Positions 1 through 5,409 are shown, counted from the stretch's first letter. The stretch is DNA of 16,923 bases from Patescibacteria group bacterium (GCA_030916975.1 JAUPVO010000013.1:1-16923); one strand, 5' to 3'. The notes: generated by a model from the letters alone, not told the origin. Made by a program: numbers and translations.

Positions 1-38
1 ACCCCAAGTTAAAGTTGAGGTATTTCAAGAATAGAAAC

Positions 39-55
39 TATTGAGGAAAATAGTG
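39..55 (+). repeat. 17-bp inverted repeat, left arm
   Basis: TATTGAGGAAAATAGTG is the exact reverse complement of 393-409, so the two arms bracket the gene at 74-373. The 12-nt core ATTGAGGAAAAT also occurs inside that gene at 332-343. No target-site duplication is visible outside the arms and no transposase is nearby. The arms could be an invertible-segment boundary, a regulatory pairing site or the ends of a small element. Confidence 0.7.
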
Positions 56-73
56 CGGTTATAATATTGTAAG

Positions 74-373
74 TTAAAAATCTGTGGGGATTGAATTGCC
101 GAACGACTCTTCATTTGCGGAAATCTTTTCCTTATTCTTTTTACGACTTTTGCTTAATATTGCTGTATTAATACACTCAAGCAAGTAACTCTCCAGTTCA
201 AAGGTTTCATTGGTTGGAATTACATAATTAAGGAGATAATCAAGCTCTTCTTCATTAAGATCTCTTCCATGATTTATGTCTGCTATATTTTGTATTTGAT
301 TAATGTCGACAATTAAAAATACTTTTTTACCATTGAGGAAAATGTCTTTTCCTTTTAATTCTGTGTTGTTCAT
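74..373 (-). CDS. Hypothetical protein, 99 aa
   Basis: I do not recognise this acidic/polar protein. The N-terminal third (residues 1-35) looks like a small beta-rich segment, with a hydrophobic run KVFLIVDI at about 17-24. The middle is helical and acidic (DLNEEELDYLLNYV), and residues 75-85 are basic (SKSRKKNKEK). There is no signal peptide or membrane segment. The start is ATG at 373. No SD lies at normal spacing, but the GAGG inside the repeat arm at 393-409 is about 20 nt upstream. A 10-codon upstream reading frame (417 down to 385, minus) overlaps that arm. The gene lies wholly inside the 39-409 inverted-repeat segment. It could be a small regulator or an antitoxin-like protein, but nothing in the sequence decides this. 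Confidence 0.6.
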   Translation of the reverse strand: MNNTELKGKDIFLNGKKVFLIVDINQIQNIADINHGRDLNEEELDYLLNYVIPTNETFELESYLLECINTAILSKSRKKNKEKISANEESFGNSIPTDF

Positions 374-392
374 ATGTTTTGTAGTTAGTTAA

Positions 393-409
393 CACTATTT
401 TCCTCAATA
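393..409 (-). repeat. 17-bp inverted repeat, right arm
   Basis: This is the exact reverse complement of 39-55, about 20 nt upstream of the start codon of the minus-strand gene at 74-373. In that gene's mRNA its core can pair over 12 bp with codons near the 5' end (332-343), which would enclose the AUG in a loop. Alternatively it can pair with the 3' arm at 39-55. Confidence 0.7.
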
Positions 410-447
410 ATTGCCATCCGCACGTCGTCCCAAGTAGAGAGCCAATA

Positions 448-480
448 CAAAATAACTACTCAAAATAAGTAGTTATTTTG
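448..480. terminator. 13-bp perfect hairpin, possible bidirectional terminator
   Basis: CAAAATAACTACT (448-460) and its exact complement (468-480) enclose a 7-nt loop. The stem is AT-rich and its right arm ends in TTTTG, so it could end transcription in either direction, although no clear U-run follows. A TATAAT box (482-487) sits directly to its right. The rest of 481-623 is AT-rich with no gene that I can support. Confidence 0.45.
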
Positions 481-623
481 TTATAATTAAATAATGAAAA
501 CAAAAGAAAGTGTGAGATAATTTAAATGCTTTTAGTACATTTGAAATAAAAAATAAAATGCCTTGATCCCATTTAAGTAAATTGAATAAAATAAGATTGA
601 TATAGTATACTTAATACAGAAAC

Positions 624-652
624 TTGCATATTAATGTATTTGATGTTAGTAT
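624..652 (+). promoter_or_regulatory. Promoter of the 755-1300 cassette gene
   Basis: The -35 is TTGCAT (624-629), followed by a 17-nt spacer ending in TGT and a -10 of TAGTAT (647-652). An overlapping TATAAT at 650-655 would have a 20-nt spacer. The 8-mer ACTTGCAT and the 17-nt spacing recur at the promoter at 3381-3409. Predicted transcription starts near 660, giving a leader of about 95 nt. Confidence 0.55.
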
Positions 653-668
653 AATAAATGACGGTCTA

Positions 669-718
669 CAGCTCACTTCGTGAGCTGGGCTCTCAGTCTG
701 TCTTGAGTGTGCGCACAC
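669..718 (+). promoter_or_regulatory. Structured 5' leader: hairpin plus palindrome
   Basis: CAGCTCAC-TTC-GTGAGCTG (669-687) is a perfect 8-bp hairpin with a UUC loop. A 12-bp perfect palindrome, GTGTGCGCACAC, lies at 707-718. Both lie between the predicted transcription start and the start codon at 755. They could be an RNA regulatory leader or a repressor operator. A third palindrome, GGAGATCTCC (745-754), contains the SD itself. Confidence 0.45.
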
Positions 719-754
719 GAAAGATAGATATGTACTTTTCTTTTGGAGATCTCC

Positions 755-1300
755 ATGAAGACACTTCTTCGCACTACCACGACATCCGCAGACGCTATCT
801 TGAGCGAAGCTCTGATCTCTGCCGTCGAAGGTGAGTTCTACAACTACGACTACAAGTTCGTTCTCAGTCGCCCGGTCTTCGCACTTCTGAAGTGCAAGTC
901 CAACAAGGGACGACCTGTCAAGTCACTCGCAGATCTTGGCACCGAAGCAAACATGCTCTTCATGTTCGGCGATGGCACCACTGCCGAAGTCTGGCCGGTC
1001 CAACTCGCGAACAGCGCAGGTGTCCTCGGGTCCAAGTTCAACGAAGAGCATTTCGGAAACACTTACGTTGGCATCACTGATCTGAGTGGCGAGCAGTTCC
1101 ATGCCATTCGCGACGAACAGGACACACACATCATGGTGATGAACTGCAGATGCTTCTGCAATGCTGACGAGAAGATCACTGTCAAGCAGGGTGATGTGTT
1201 CGCTGCGATGACCGATAGCGGCAAGTACGGCCTGTTCCATGTCCAGGAAGTCGGCAGCGATCACGTGCTGATCAACGCCTGCCACATCCTTCTCCGATGA
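755..1300 (+). CDS. Hypothetical protein, 181 aa, GC-rich cassette gene
   Basis: Start chosen at ATG 755 because GGAG (745-748) lies 6 nt upstream. An upstream in-frame ATG would place the SD inside the coding region. I do not recognise the family. The protein is soluble, with no signal peptide or membrane segment. The N-terminal helix (residues 10-25) is followed by a mixed alpha/beta body. The C-terminal 45 residues (VKQGDVFAAM, GLFHVQEV, HVLINACHILL) read like a small beta-barrel domain. Cysteines cluster in NCRCFC near residue 131. Codons are G/C-ending and the gene is about half GC, unlike the AT-rich housekeeping genes, which suggests transfer. It has its own promoter, structured leader and terminator, so it is a single-gene transcription unit. 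Confidence 0.8.
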   Translation: MKTLLRTTTTSADAILSEALISAVEGEFYNYDYKFVLSRPVFALLKCKSNKGRPVKSLADLGTEANMLFMFGDGTTAEVWPVQLANSAGVLGSKFNEEHFGNTYVGITDLSGEQFHAIRDEQDTHIMVMNCRCFCNADEKITVKQGDVFAAMTDSGKYGLFHVQEVGSDHVLINACHILLR

Positions 1301-1310
1301 AGGACATCAG

Positions 1311-1357
1311 CTCGAACTTGCTTCGAGTTGGCCGCCAGAAATGGCGGTATTTTTTTG
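1311..1357 (+). terminator. Tandem hairpins ending in a rho-independent terminator
   Basis: CTCGAA/TTCGAG (1311-1316, 1322-1327) forms a first hairpin. CCGCCA-GAAA-TGGCGG (1332-1347) is a strong second hairpin with a GNRA-type loop, followed by a T-run through 1357. The string GCCGCCAGAAA (1331-1341) recurs at 4259-4269. Confidence 0.85.
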
Positions 1358-1394
1358 CTTTAATACAATAAATATTATAAAATACTAATAAAAT

Positions 1395-1847
1395 ATGCAA
1401 GTAATCAATTACTCTCCTGCTTCCAAATCACAAGTAGAAGATATATTTAGAATATACTGGACTGATGAAGAATTCTTAAATGAGCTTAGTGACAATTTGG
1501 AATCATCCGACTGCAACTTCTATATCGCACTTAATATCGATGAGGTGGTAGGTGTAGTTGGGGTAAGAAAGGTTAAGAACTTTCTGCTCGATCACACTAA
1601 CACAGATAATCCATGCGAATTATATATTATAGCTTCTAAGAGTAAGAATAAAGGTGTGGGCAGCGCGCTACTTCAGCATATTATTAATGAATGTAAAAGA
1701 ATGTATTATACTGAACTTATATGTTATAGTCCAGAGACACATGACAGCTCCTGGAGATTCTATGAGAAGAATGGGTTCGTAAGTCTTGGCATAGTTAATG
1801 ATCCAGATGATGGATATCCTGGTATGGTGTGGAGAAGATTAGTTTAA
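1395..1847 (+). CDS. GNAT family N-acetyltransferase
   Basis: GNAT enzymes transfer an acetyl group from acetyl-CoA to an amine on a small molecule, protein or tRNA. The substrate here cannot be told from sequence. The acetyl-CoA pyrophosphate-binding loop (motif A) is visible as KNKGVGSALL at residues 84-93, preceded by the beta4 strand CELYIIA (74-80). The C-terminal SSWRFYEKNGF (118-128) is the typical final helix-turn of the fold. The length of 150 aa is normal for a single-domain GNAT. There is no SD, and a TATTAT box at 1373-1378 sits 16 nt before the start. The AT-rich base composition matches the host genome and differs from the preceding cassette. The broken peptidase gene begins 12 nt downstream and probably shared its transcript. 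Confidence 0.85.
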   Translation: MQVINYSPASKSQVEDIFRIYWTDEEFLNELSDNLESSDCNFYIALNIDEVVGVVGVRKVKNFLLDHTNTDNPCELYIIASKSKNKGVGSALLQHIINECKRMYYTELICYSPETHDSSWRFYEKNGFVSLGIVNDPDDGYPGMVWRRLV

Positions 1848-1859
1848 TATCATAAATAA

Positions 1860-2603
1860 ATGCACCCTCAAAACCTACCCACATACACACACAAATTCCT
1901 AGAATATAAAGATTGGACCAAGTATGAGACTGATCATTATATTTTCTATTACGCCGATAAAAGTGAAGCTGAAAAGATCTTGAGCTAATCATTAAGACAC
2001 AAGAGGAAGCAAGAATAAAAATAATAATTACTCTCAAGCTAAGTGAGAGTGACGAGAATTTAAAAAAGAAGATAACTTATTACTTTTACCCTAACGAGGA
2101 ACTTAAGACTGAGCTTATGGGCGATCCATGGTATGTGCAATCTATATATAACGAATATTGTGTACATGTTCTATATACATCCGACCATAATCCAATAAGT
2201 CCTCATGAGGATACTCACCTAATGACTTTAACCTGGGGCCTCTCGACACCATTTATCCAAGAAGGTCTAGTCGAATACATGGTGGGCCATGCCTGGGATA
2301 AGAAGTCTCACAGTGAATACGTTAAGAATGGGCTAGCCAAGAGGTCTTAACGTGTATCCGTCTAAATATCTTACAAAGGAAGACTGGTTCAATACTGATG
2401 ATAACTATGCTATTTACTTTTACTCACTAGTTGCCGAATGGACTCGCTATCTGCTTGATAATTTTGGATTAGAAAAGTATAAAGAGTTTTACTCTGACCC
2501 AACAAGAGACACTACAAGAGAAGAGATGTGTAGGGCATATATTAAATATTTTGGTAAGAGTGTTAATGAGTTAGAAGAGGGCTATTTGAAAAGTTATAAT
2601 TAG
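1860..2603 (+). pseudogene. Broken gluzincin-like zinc peptidase (peptidase MA-like)
   Basis: Three consecutive open segments in different frames together make one protein of about 245 aa. Segment 1 runs 1860-1988 (starts MHPQNLPTYTHKF), segment 2 runs from 1985 to 2350, and segment 3 runs 2352-2603 to the TAA. The middle segment holds HEDTH (2204-2218), an HExxH zinc motif. FIQEGLVEYM follows 12 residues later and supplies the expected third ligand Glu of gluzincins. Segment 3 (LVAEWTRYLLDNFG, then FYSDPTRDT) looks like the helical C-terminus seen in peptidase MA-like proteins. The joins need a -1 shift near 1985 and a +1 shift near 2345. Neither lies in a homopolymer run, so this is probably a true pseudogene and not an assembly slip. 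No product with all three parts can be made without two frameshifts. Confidence 0.7.
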
Positions 2604-2644
2604 TGAGTAGACTTATTTTTATTCAGAAGGAGATGTAATCATGA

Positions 2645-2977
2645 ATGACGTCTTGGAAAGAGCTCCAGTTGGAGTGTCCCAAAAAAAAGCCAGAAGACCA
2701 TAAGCAAGTACGCATAGCACTTTCTGTCTGTGCTTGCTATGCATCCGAGAAGGTTATTTTGGTTGCGAATAAAGCGGCACGCGTTGCAAATATCCTCGGA
2801 ATTACGGTGTTGGAGCTCGAATGCTTTGTTATTCATGCGATATTGACTGCTAAATTACAAGTGGTTGCTTGTTATGTAAGCCATGATATTGCCGAGATTA
2901 AACTGGCATTACTTGAAGCAGAATATCTATTTATCGCACGATCATGTCACTCGTTCCAGCTTTTGCCGCAAGAGTAG
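2645..2977 (+). CDS. Hypothetical protein, about 110 aa, SD-led cassette gene
   Basis: I do not recognise the family. A strong SD, AAGGAG (2627-2632), precedes two overlapping starts (ATGAATG). ATG 2641 has the better 8-nt spacing but its frame stops after 20 codons (2701-2703). ATG 2645, 12 nt from the SD, opens the long frame used here. An A8 tract at 2681-2688 lies where loss of one A would join the 2641 start to the long frame, so the true N-terminus is uncertain. The body (residues 20-105) is helical and Ala/Val/Leu-rich with four to five scattered cysteines (VCACYASEK, LELECFV, VVACYVS). The codon pattern from 2704 on is clearly coding. The gene is more GC-rich than its AT-rich neighbours and is followed by a strong terminator, as in the other cassettes. 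Confidence 0.6.
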   Translation: MTSWKELQLECPKKKPEDHKQVRIALSVCACYASEKVILVANKAARVANILGITVLELECFVIHAILTAKLQVVACYVSHDIAEIKLALLEAEYLFIARSCHSFQLLPQE

Positions 2978-3012
2978 GATTTGATTGGCAATATCTGGTC
3001 AATTCGATAATT

Positions 3013-3043
3013 CGCCAGCAAGAAACTTGCTGGCGATCTTTTT
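3013..3043 (+). terminator. Rho-independent terminator
   Basis: CGCCAGCAAG-AAA-CTTGCTGGCG is a perfect 10-bp stem with a 3-nt loop, followed by ATCTTTTTG. It ends the transcript of the gene at 2645-2977. Its first half recurs almost exactly at 4261-4277. Confidence 0.9.
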
Positions 3044-3076
3044 GTTTACTATTCACAAGGCAAAGTTATAACAGCT

Positions 3077-3105
3077 TTGTTTTATTAAAAATGTTGTGAT
3101 ATTAT
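3077..3105 (+). promoter_or_regulatory. Promoter of the 31-aa ORF unit
   Basis: The -35 is TTGTTT (3077-3082), with a 17-nt spacer and a -10 of TATTAT (3100-3105). Predicted start is near 3112. The leader can fold through GAAGTT (3114-3119) with AACTTC (3142-3147), leaving the SD just downstream. Confidence 0.5.
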
Positions 3106-3164
3106 TATATAAGGAAGTTAGCTGAGTGCATTCCGTACCCCAACTTCTATTTGGAGGCAAAGTC

Positions 3165-3260
3165 ATGCTAAAAAGTGCCTATGTTACCCACAACAGACCA
3201 TGGGCTGAAAGAGGTTTTGATGGTAAGCCCCATGTCGGTAATCGGTATTATCGACGATGA
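3165..3260 (+). CDS. Small protein, 31 aa
   Basis: ATG 3165 follows TTTGGAGG (GGAGG 3153-3157) at 7-nt spacing, the strongest SD in the window. The product begins MLKSAYVTHNRPWAERGF and ends GNRYYRR before TGA. It is basic and rich in aromatic and Arg residues, with no membrane segment, and I know no family for it. Support comes from its complete unit: a promoter (3077-3105), a folded leader, an SD and a terminator hairpin 10 nt after the stop. The architecture matches the other cassettes at 755, 2645 and 3478. The alternative is that the unit encodes a regulatory RNA and the ORF is incidental, but the SD argues for translation. Confidence 0.55.
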   Translation: MLKSAYVTHNRPWAERGFDGKPHVGNRYYRR

Positions 3261-3270
3261 AAATTCCATA

Positions 3271-3296
3271 CCCCTTGCAATTGCAGGGGATTTTTC
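3271..3296 (+). terminator. Rho-independent terminator
   Basis: CCCC (3271-3274) with an adjoining T pairs with AGGGG (3285-3289), enclosing a TGCAATTGC-like loop. ATTTTTC follows. It ends the 31-aa ORF unit. Confidence 0.75.
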
Positions 3297-3297
3297 T

Positions 3298-3326
3298 TTG
3301 AAGTTTCACTTCTGTCTTCTTATAAT
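3298..3326 (+). promoter_or_regulatory. Near-consensus promoter with no clear gene
   Basis: The -35 is TTGAAG (3298-3303), with a 17-nt spacer and a perfect TATAAT (3321-3326). Predicted start is near 3333. Only an 8-codon frame (ATG 3341) follows before the next promoter at 3381, so it may be a second promoter for the 39-aa ORF or drive an untranslated RNA. Confidence 0.5.
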
Positions 3327-3380
3327 ATCCTCACACGTATATGCATAAAAGTAAGAGAGCAGGGTAGGGGTAAATAGCAC

Positions 3381-3409
3381 TTGCATTTTTACAAAGAGTA
3401 TGTTATTAT
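3381..3409 (+). promoter_or_regulatory. Promoter of the 39-aa ORF unit
   Basis: The -35 is TTGCAT (3381-3386), with a 17-nt spacer ending ATGT and a -10 of TATTAT (3404-3409). It closely matches the promoter at 624-652. The leader of about 60 nt contains the inverted repeat TCGCG-T-CGCGA. Confidence 0.55.
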
Positions 3410-3477
3410 TCTATTCGGGAGTTTCGTGGTTCGCGTCGCGAGCTGGAGCCCCTAATATGGAACTTTTGGAGACTGAA

Positions 3478-3597
3478 ATGGAAAAACATTCCCGTGACGA
3501 TATGAGCGGCAACACCAAGGAAGCGCCTTCCGCGAACTACATGGCCGCCAAAGCAGCCCCGGCGGGCACCGACAAGCTGGCCAAGCTGATCGAATAA
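3478..3597 (+). CDS. Small protein, 39 aa, high-GC cassette gene
   Basis: Start chosen at ATG 3478, because TTTTGGAG (GGAG 3468-3471) lies 6 nt upstream. The in-frame ATG at 3457 would bury this SD. The product begins MEKHSRDDMSGNTKEAP and ends in a Lys/Ala/Leu helix (GTDKLAKLIE). It is hydrophilic and probably disordered at the N-terminus with a short amphipathic C-terminal helix. No family is recognised. Third codon positions are strongly G/C (GGC, ACC, CTG, GCC), in sharp contrast to the AT-rich host genes. This is the clearest base-composition sign of transfer in the window. It is a monocistronic unit with its own promoter and a three-hairpin 3' end. Confidence 0.65.
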   Translation: MEKHSRDDMSGNTKEAPSANYMAAKAAPAGTDKLAKLIE

Positions 3598-3601
3598 CCT
3601 T

Positions 3602-3671
3602 CTTCCGGTCGGAAGCTGAGAGATAATCTCAGCTCCAGCCCCACAACTGTAAAGATGTGGGGATTTCTTTT
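3602..3671 (+). terminator. Three-hairpin 3' region with terminator
   Basis: Three hairpins follow one another. CTTCCG-GT-CGGAAG lies at 3602-3615. GCTGAGA with TCTCAGC is at about 3615-3633. CCCCACA (3639-3645) with TGTGGGG (3656-3662) is followed by a T-rich tail. The last is the terminator. The first two could stabilise the mRNA or be the business end of a small RNA. Confidence 0.75.
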
Positions 3672-3727
3672 TGTATAGTGATTAATTTAGAATTTAATAT
3701 AAAATATTTATGAAAGGTACTGAGACA

Positions 3728-3765
3728 AAACAAAACACTCTTATTTAAGTAAGAGTGTTTTGTTT
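3728..3765. terminator. 16-bp hairpin, bidirectional terminator
   Basis: A perfect 16-bp inverted repeat (3728-3743 and 3750-3765) has a 6-nt loop. The outer part of each arm is AAAC/GTTT-rich, so both strands present a U-rich 3' arm. It would end the minus-strand gene at 3820-4227 and read-through from the 39-aa ORF unit. Confidence 0.7.
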
Positions 3766-3819
3766 ATGAATAGTTAGAACTTGTTTTGATTTTAAAATCT
3801 ATTAAATCTAATAGATAAA

Positions 3820-4227
3820 TTACTTATTGTAATTCTTCCAGAGAAGATATGATATTAAAGCAGCTACTGTGATTGATAAAACTTCTACAATCTCAAAATC
3901 AGCAACTCCTCCGAAATATCTGATTGACGCAGGTATAAACGGCCAAATCATTGCCCAGAAAAAGAAACATGTTTTGCATTTTGATTTGAATATAAAAGGA
4001 GCAATGATAAATAAAATAGCAATCACAAAGTCTAATACACCTACAAAAGGTGTAAGAGTGTAAGCATAAGGAGATAAAGGTTTAATTACGCTTATAATTG
4101 ATTGGAATTCTTCACTATGCTGCAAACCTTCAACAATCTTGTCCCCAAACATAAAAGCTACATAAGCACCAGGTATAAGCCACAGATATTTTTGTATTAT
4201 TTTCATATATGTAAGCCAATTATACAT
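3820..4227 (-). CDS. Small integral membrane protein, 135 aa
   Basis: I do not recognise a specific family. Four hydrophobic segments are visible, at about residues 10-28, 55-80, 87-107 and 112-130, so it is probably a four-helix inner-membrane protein. CKTC (84-87) sits between helices 2 and 3 and is the only cysteine pair. The C-terminus KNYNK is short and basic. ATG 4227 is chosen because a minus-strand -10 (TATACA, 4246-4241) would place the RNA start only a few nt upstream. The in-frame ATG 4206 (MKIIQKYLWL) is an alternative that also fits a leaderless start. The gene diverges from the AI-2E-family transporter. DoxX-like or other small four-helix families are possible, without a diagnostic motif. 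Confidence 0.7.
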   Translation of the reverse strand: MYNWLTYMKIIQKYLWLIPGAYVAFMFGDKIVEGLQHSEEFQSIISVIKPLSPYAYTLTPFVGVLDFVIAILFIIAPFIFKSKCKTCFFFWAMIWPFIPASIRYFGGVADFEIVEVLSITVAALISYLLWKNYNK

Positions 4228-4242
4228 CTTTTTTAGAATTTG

Positions 4243-4296
4243 TATAATCTCAATGATAGCCGCCAGAAAGAAACTTGGCCCGGTGGTTTTTGTTTT
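4243..4296 (+). other. Promoter-like box plus degenerate terminator, cassette remnant
   Basis: TATAAT (4243-4248), preceded by TTG, is followed within 12 nt by CCGCC (4260-4264), which can pair with GGTGG (4282-4286), and then by TTTTTG. The 17 nt from 4261 match the terminator at 3013-3029 at 16 of 17 positions, after which the second stem arm has decayed. No ORF fits between box and hairpin. It could be a cassette scar or the source of a roughly 45-nt RNA. Confidence 0.45.
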
Positions 4297-4321
4297 ACAA
4301 ATCTCTTTTTTGTTGTATAAT
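4294..4321 (+). promoter_or_regulatory. Promoter of the AI-2E family transporter gene
   Basis: The -35 is TTTACA (4294-4299), with a 16-nt spacer and a perfect TATAAT (4316-4321). The ATG is 12 nt after the -10, so the mRNA would carry a leader of only about 5 nt. Confidence 0.6.
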
Positions 4322-4333
4322 GTCTAAAAATAT

Positions 4334-5353
4334 ATGAACAATATCAAAGGGACGACATTTGTATTCTTAACAATTTTATTAGTGGCACTTTGGAGTTCTT
4401 CTCCATATTTAAAAATATTTATACTAGCACTTTTGTTGTCTCTAGTATTCCAGCCTATTTTTAATAAAATAAATAATAAGCTAAAAAGAGAGGGTGTAAC
4501 TACCTTTTTGACTACAATTATATTCTTATTAATTCTAATCCTGCCGACTGGAATATTTTTGAATGCTGTAGTTAACCAAATTCAAGATATATCTAATAAT
4601 TATCAGAATGTAGATATCTCTAACGTTTATGTAGATCAAACTGAACATCTAAAAGCGTTTCTTAATAAAACAATAGGAATAGAAAATACTCAGAATCTAC
4701 TTAATAGCGCCAACACGACCATAACCAATTTTGTTAAAAATACTATAATTCCTTTTAGTAGTCAGACCTTCTCAGTATTCATTAATTTATTTTTATTTAT
4801 TTTTATGTTTATTTTGGTTTTGCCAAATGCCAAGAAAATTATGGATAAATTCAAAAGCGTCTTACCGATGAATTCCAATGATGCAGAGTCTTTCTCTCAC
4901 AAGCTTACTAATTCGACTTCTTTAGTTTTCTCATCTCTTATAATATCAGCTCTGGTTCAGGCAGCCGCAACAGGACTAATCTTGTTCGTGTTTGATGTGC
5001 CGGCAGCAGTTTTGTTAACTTTAGCAGCTTTCTTCTTATCATTCTTCCCATTCGGATCTGGAATACTAACTTTCCCAATAGCAATTGCTTACATATTATC
5101 AGGCAACATAATAACTGGAGTTGTGATACTTGTATGGCAAGTAGTTGTTGTTTCTAATATTGATAATCTTGTCAAAATAAAACTATTTAGCGGCAAAGAT
5201 GTAAATATTCCTGGCTGGTTAACTTTCTTATCTACTCTAGGTGGTATAGCTACTTTTGGCTTCTGGGGAGTTATATTTGGACCGCTTATTGCTGTCTCAC
5301 TTCTAACTATTACGGACATATATCTTAAAGATAAGAAGACCGAACTTAATTAA
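4334..5353 (+). CDS. AI-2E family transporter (PerM/YdiK-like permease)
   Basis: This is a polytopic inner-membrane protein of the AI-2E transporter (formerly UPF0118) family. Named members export the quorum-sensing molecule AI-2 or act in Na+/H+ exchange, and the substrate here is unknown. The 339-aa length is typical. Hydrophobic segments lie at about residues 8-20, 25-45 and 57-80. A soluble helical region covers about 85-135. Another helix follows near 145-165, and the conserved C-terminal bundle from about 200 on contains the family-like stretches FFLSFFPFGSG and WGVIFGPLIAVSLL. PFGSGILTFP and the Asn-Asp-Leu stretch NIDNLVKIKLF fit the family pattern. There is no SD and the start is leaderless. 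It is a single gene followed by a separate promoter for pirin. No luxS is seen in the window, so an AI-2 role is not supported. Confidence 0.88.
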   Translation: MNNIKGTTFVFLTILLVALWSSSPYLKIFILALLLSLVFQPIFNKINNKLKREGVTTFLTTIIFLLILILPTGIFLNAVVNQIQDISNNYQNVDISNVYVDQTEHLKAFLNKTIGIENTQNLLNSANTTITNFVKNTIIPFSSQTFSVFINLFLFIFMFILVLPNAKKIMDKFKSVLPMNSNDAESFSHKLTNSTSLVFSSLIISALVQAAATGLILFVFDVPAAVLLTLAAFFLSFFPFGSGILTFPIAIAYILSGNIITGVVILVWQVVVVSNIDNLVKIKLFSGKDVNIPGWLTFLSTLGGIATFGFWGVIFGPLIAVSLLTITDIYLKDKKTELN

Positions 5354-5361
5354 ATCAAAAA

Positions 5362-5390
5362 TTAAGGCCAAAAAGTTTTTATGTTATAAT
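5362..5390 (+). promoter_or_regulatory. Promoter of the pirin-ABC operon
   Basis: The -35 is TTAAGG (5362-5367), with a 17-nt spacer and a TGT-extended TATAAT (5385-5390). The start codon is 19 nt after the -10, with no SD between. Confidence 0.5.
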
Positions 5391-5409
5391 TTAGTATTAA
5401 TACACAAAT

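Noticed and set aside
1..34. Tail of a CDS entering from the left (frame ending in TAG at 32-34)
   Set aside because: Two frames read plausibly over so short a stretch, and nothing identifies either as coding.
39..409. MITE or small insertion element
   Set aside because: Inverted ends are present, but no target-site duplication and no second copy in the window; left as an unexplained inverted repeat.
923..1285. Antisense open frame of 120 codons over the 755-1300 gene
   Set aside because: The plus-strand frame has an SD, promoter and terminator. The antisense one has none, and GC-rich DNA opens spurious frames.
2639..2836. Minus-strand frame of 65 codons opposite the 2645 gene
   Set aside because: No SD or promoter on that strand; the plus strand has AAGGAG and a terminator.
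620..3700. Integron gene-cassette array
   Set aside because: The units are cassette-like, but I saw no attC-type imperfect repeats with GTTRRRY/RYYYAAC ends, and no integrase. Each unit has its own promoter, which integron cassettes usually lack.
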